Origin: an uncultured Eubacteriales bacterium
GTDB lineage: Bacteria; Bacillota; Clostridia; Oscillospirales; Acutalibacteraceae
Assembly: GCA_900313475.1 (NCBI GenBank)
Contig: OMRJ01000186.1
Coordinates: forward strand, 1 to 7,619
DNA length: 7,619 nucleotides
Reading direction: 5' to 3'
Part shown: one piece after another, positions 5,579 through 7,619 of the stretch
How the letters are laid out: every line of letters starts with the position of its first letter
Position numbering within the stretch: position 1 is the stretch's first letter
Position numbers and translations under genes: made by a program
The notes under the pieces: generated by a model
The model's input: only the letters and a program-made list of their open reading frames with translations
Databases searched by the model: none
Told to the model about the DNA's origin: nothing

Positions 5579-7619
5579 TTGTCCGTCAAAATAACGACAG
5601 CAAAAACGGCGGGCTTCTGCTTCGGCGTCGCGCGCGCAGTCGACTGCGTCGAAAAGCTCATCGCATCGAGTGCGCACGTGTGCACGTTCGGTCCGCTGAT
5701 ACACAATCCGGGCTTTATAAAGCATCTTGAAGAAAAGGGAGTGTATGCGGTAACCCGTGTCGAAGACATTCCGGACGACGCAACGGTCGTTCTTCGCGCC
5801 CACGGCGTCCCGCGCGAAATTCAAACGAAAATCGAGGCAAAAGCCGCGTGCGTTGTTGACGGCACATGTCCGTTCGTAAAAAAGATTCACCGTATCGTCG
5901 ATGACAGGTCTGCCGCCGGCGAAGCGGTCATAATAGCCGGGGATCCGACACATCCGGAGGTTTTAGGCATAAAAAGCTACGCAAAAACCGAAGCCTTTGT
6001 GATAAACGGCACAAACGAACTGAAAAAACTTACGACAGAACACAGTGAACTTGTTCAAAAACCCGTTTGCATGGTGTCACAGACCACTTTTTCAGCCGAG
6101 GAATTTAAAAAATGTGAAGAATTTGCAAAAAAAGTCTATACAAATCTCGAAATATTTGATACAATATGTAATGCTACCGCTTTGCGACAGGAAGAAGCCT
6201 CAAGGCTTTCGGCAAAGAACGATATGATGATAGTCATCGGCGGCAAAAACAGTTCAAACACAAAAAAGCTGTGGGAGCTGTGCAGCCGGCACTGTCCCTC
6301 ATATCTTATCGAGGACGTAACGGAGTTATCCGAAATCAAATTATCAGACGTCCGTTCGATCGGAGTTACTGCCGGAGCGTCCACTCCGAGCGGTACTATT
6401 AAGGAGGTTTTAACAACAATGGCAGAGATTACCGAAAACATCTCGACAGCAGCAGAAACCGCAGGACAGGCCGACGCTGCCGTAACATCCGAAGATATGT
6501 CCTTCGAGCAGGCTCTTGAGGAATCCCTCAGCAGCATGAATAACGACCAGAAAGTTGTCGGCACGGTTATGAGAATCGCTCCCAACGAAATTCAGGTCGA
6601 CATCGGCAGAAAGCAGACAGGCTATATTCCGATAGATGAGTACAGCGCAGATCTCACGGCTGATCCCGCAAAGGAGCTTAAGGTAGGCGACGAGCTTAAC
6701 CTCATCATCATGAAAACCAATGACGCAGAGGGCACCATTATGCTCTCAAAGCGCCGTTATGACGCAATCCGTTATTGGGACGCAATCGTCGAAGCAAATG
6801 AGGAAGGAACGATTCTTGAGGGTAATGTTGTTGAAGTAATCAGCAAGGGCCTCATTGTTTATACAAACGGCGTAAGAATCTTTGTTCCCGCTTCCCTCTC
6901 CACGGTTCCGAGAAACGGCAGACTTGAAGACATGCTCAACAAAACCGTTAAGTTTGTTGTCATCGACATTGACAAGCGCCGCCGCAGAGCTGTCGGCTCC
7001 ATCCGCGAAGCTATGAAGTCCGTCCGCAGGGAAGCACAGGAGAAATTCTGGGCAGAGGTTGAAGAGGGTCAGAAGTTCACGGGCGTTGTTAAGTCGCTCA
7101 CCGACTACGGCGCATTCGTTGAGCTTGCTCCCGGCGTTGACGGCATGATTCACAGAACCGAGCTTTCATGGAAGCGCATTAAGCATCCGTCGGAGATAGT
7201 GAACGTCGGCGACACGGTCGATGTTTATGTTAAGGCTCTCGACCGCGAAAAGAAGAAAATTTCTCTCGGATACAAAAAGATTGAAGACAATCCGTGGGAG
7301 ATCCTCAAGAGAGATTATCCCGTCGGCAGCAAGATAAAGGTCAAGATCGTAAGAATGACCACCTTCGGCGCGTTCGCTGAGATATTCCCGAAGATGGAAG
7401 GACTTATCCACATTTCACAGATCGCAAACGAGCGTATCGACAAGCCGCAGGATGTTCTTTCGATAGGCGACGAGGTTGAGGTTCTTATCACCGACATCGA
7501 CTTCGACAAGAAGCGCATCAGCCTTTCGATAAAGGCTCTCCTTCCCGCTCCCGAAAAAACGGCAAAGGAAGAAGCTCCGGTTGACGATACTCCCGCCGTC
7601 CTCTCGATCGACGAGATGA
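5579..7619 (+). CDS. ispH-rpsA: IspH-ribosomal protein S1 fusion (runs off right edge)
   Basis: One open frame of at least 680 codons. Residues 1 to about 280 are 4-hydroxy-3-methylbut-2-enyl diphosphate reductase, the last step of the MEP isoprenoid pathway. It has all three iron-sulfur cysteines (C14 in GFCFGV, C97 in GTCPFV, C197 in ICNAT), H42 in LIHN, H75 in RAHGV, catalytic E127 in HPEVLG, and NSSNTKKL. From M281 the protein is S1: an acidic lead-in with SFEQALEESL, then four S1 OB-fold domains near 325-393, 409-475, 496-566 and 582-652, the last two with canonical YGAFVEL and FGAFAEI cores. No in-frame ATG exists before codon 165, so the start must be TTG 5579 (AGGA 11 nt upstream; fits the IspH N-terminus) or GTG 5570 (overlapping cmk). 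A similar fusion is known in Clostridia. The internal signal at 6400-6421 may also give free S1. The C-terminal tail is cut off by the window. Confidence 0.93.
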   Translation, partial: MSVKITTAKTAGFCFGVARAVDCVEKLIASSAHVCTFGPLIHNPGFIKHLEEKGVYAVTRVEDIPDDATVVLRAHGVPREIQTKIEAKAACVVDGTCPFVKKIHRIVDDRSAAGEAVIIAGDPTHPEVLGIKSYAKTEAFVINGTNELKKLTTEHSELVQKPVCMVSQTTFSAEEFKKCEEFAKKVYTNLEIFDTICNATALRQEEASRLSAKNDMMIVIGGKNSSNTKKLWELCSRHCPSYLIEDVTELSEIKLSDVRSIGVTAGASTPSGTIKEVLTTMAEITENISTAAETAGQADAAVTSEDMSFEQALEESLSSMNNDQKVVGTVMRIAPNEIQVDIGRKQTGYIPIDEYSADLTADPAKELKVGDELNLIIMKTNDAEGTIMLSKRRYDAIRYWDAIVEANEEGTILEGNVVEVISKGLIVYTNGVRIFVPASLSTVPRNGRLEDMLNKTVKFVVIDIDKRRRRAVGSIREAMKSVRREAQEKFWAEVEEGQKFTGVVKSLTDYGAFVELAPGVDGMIHRTELSWKRIKHPSEIVNVGDTVDVYVKALDREKKKISLGYKKIEDNPWEILKRDYPVGSKIKVKIVRMTTFGAFAEIFPKMEGLIHISQIANERIDKPQDVLSIGDEVEVLITDIDFDKKRISLSIKALLPAPEKTAKEEAPVDDTPAVLSIDEM
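6400..6421 (+). promoter_or_regulatory. internal ribosome binding site and start codon for the S1 half
   Basis: Within the fusion frame TAAGGAGGT (6400-6408) is a nine-base perfect match to the complement of the 16S rRNA 3' end. It is followed after 11 nt (counted from the end of AAGGAGG) by an in-frame ATG (6419-6421) that sits precisely where the S1 sequence begins (MAEITENIS). The spacing equals that of cmk (11) and is close to that of rpoB (10). The site overlaps codons for IKEV, a conserved end of IspH, so part of the match could be coincidence. Internal initiation is inferred, not shown. Confidence 0.55.

Noticed and set aside
4960..5953. Minus-strand open frames of 160, 164 and 95 codons opposite cmk and ispH
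   Set aside because: They are antisense shadows produced by the GC-rich third positions of the two well-supported plus-strand genes, and show no motif of their own.
6408..6419. A frameshift or stop that would split IspH and S1 into two ordinary genes
   Set aside because: I followed the frame codon by codon from 5579 to 7619 and found no stop. The junction is a true in-frame fusion in this sequence.
1..7619. Search for CRISPR repeats, tRNA, insertion-sequence ends, prophage genes or toxin-antitoxin pairs
   Set aside because: I saw no regularly spaced repeats, tRNA-like cloverleaf, transposase or integrase motifs, or target-site duplications. All large frames are explained by housekeeping genes.

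Overview
This window looks like a piece of a low-to-moderate GC Firmicutes chromosome, most likely from class Clostridia (Oscillospiraceae/Lachnospiraceae-like). The evidence is strong AAGGAGG-type ribosome binding sites, sigma-A-type promoters, a Clostridia-type RpoB N-terminus, a C_GCAxxG_C_C family protein, and above all a single reading frame joining IspH to ribosomal protein S1, an arrangement known in Clostridia. The assignment is inferred from gene content only. I see no mobile element, CRISPR array, tRNA or rRNA.

Left part, minus strand (1-2977). The window opens inside rpoB (first 202 codons, running off the left edge). A gene-free stretch of about 410 bp (608-1018) lies upstream of rpoB. 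It holds, in transcription order, a hairpin terminator for the upstream operon, two tandem promoter candidates and a structured rpoB leader. Upstream of that is a compact operon with its own promoter: class II fructose-bisphosphate aldolase (fba), a small cysteine-rich C_GCAxxG_C_C protein, and an HD-domain phosphohydrolase of the YedJ/YpgQ type. rpoB is not directly preceded by rplJ-rplL here, which is less usual.

Right part, plus strand (3048-7619). A promoter back-to-back with that of fba starts a run of four co-directional genes: a two-helix membrane protein with a C-terminal zinc ribbon, a flavoprotein of the HI0933/YhiN family, cytidylate kinase (cmk), and the IspH-S1 fusion, which runs off the right edge. 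The genes cover nucleotide supply (cmk), isoprenoid precursor synthesis (ispH) and translation (S1). The cmk-ispH-rpsA neighbourhood is a known Clostridia arrangement.

Most of the content is conserved housekeeping, and I do not see a new defence or mobile system. The most interesting signal is inside the IspH-S1 fusion. The enzyme half begins at a non-AUG codon, while the S1 half begins at an in-frame ATG preceded by a nine-base perfect Shine-Dalgarno match. Lysine codon preference flips from AAA to AAG at exactly that junction. This suggests that free S1 may be made from an internal start within a gene that also encodes the fusion. The second point of interest is the unusual rpoB upstream region, with tandem promoters and mutually exclusive hairpins.
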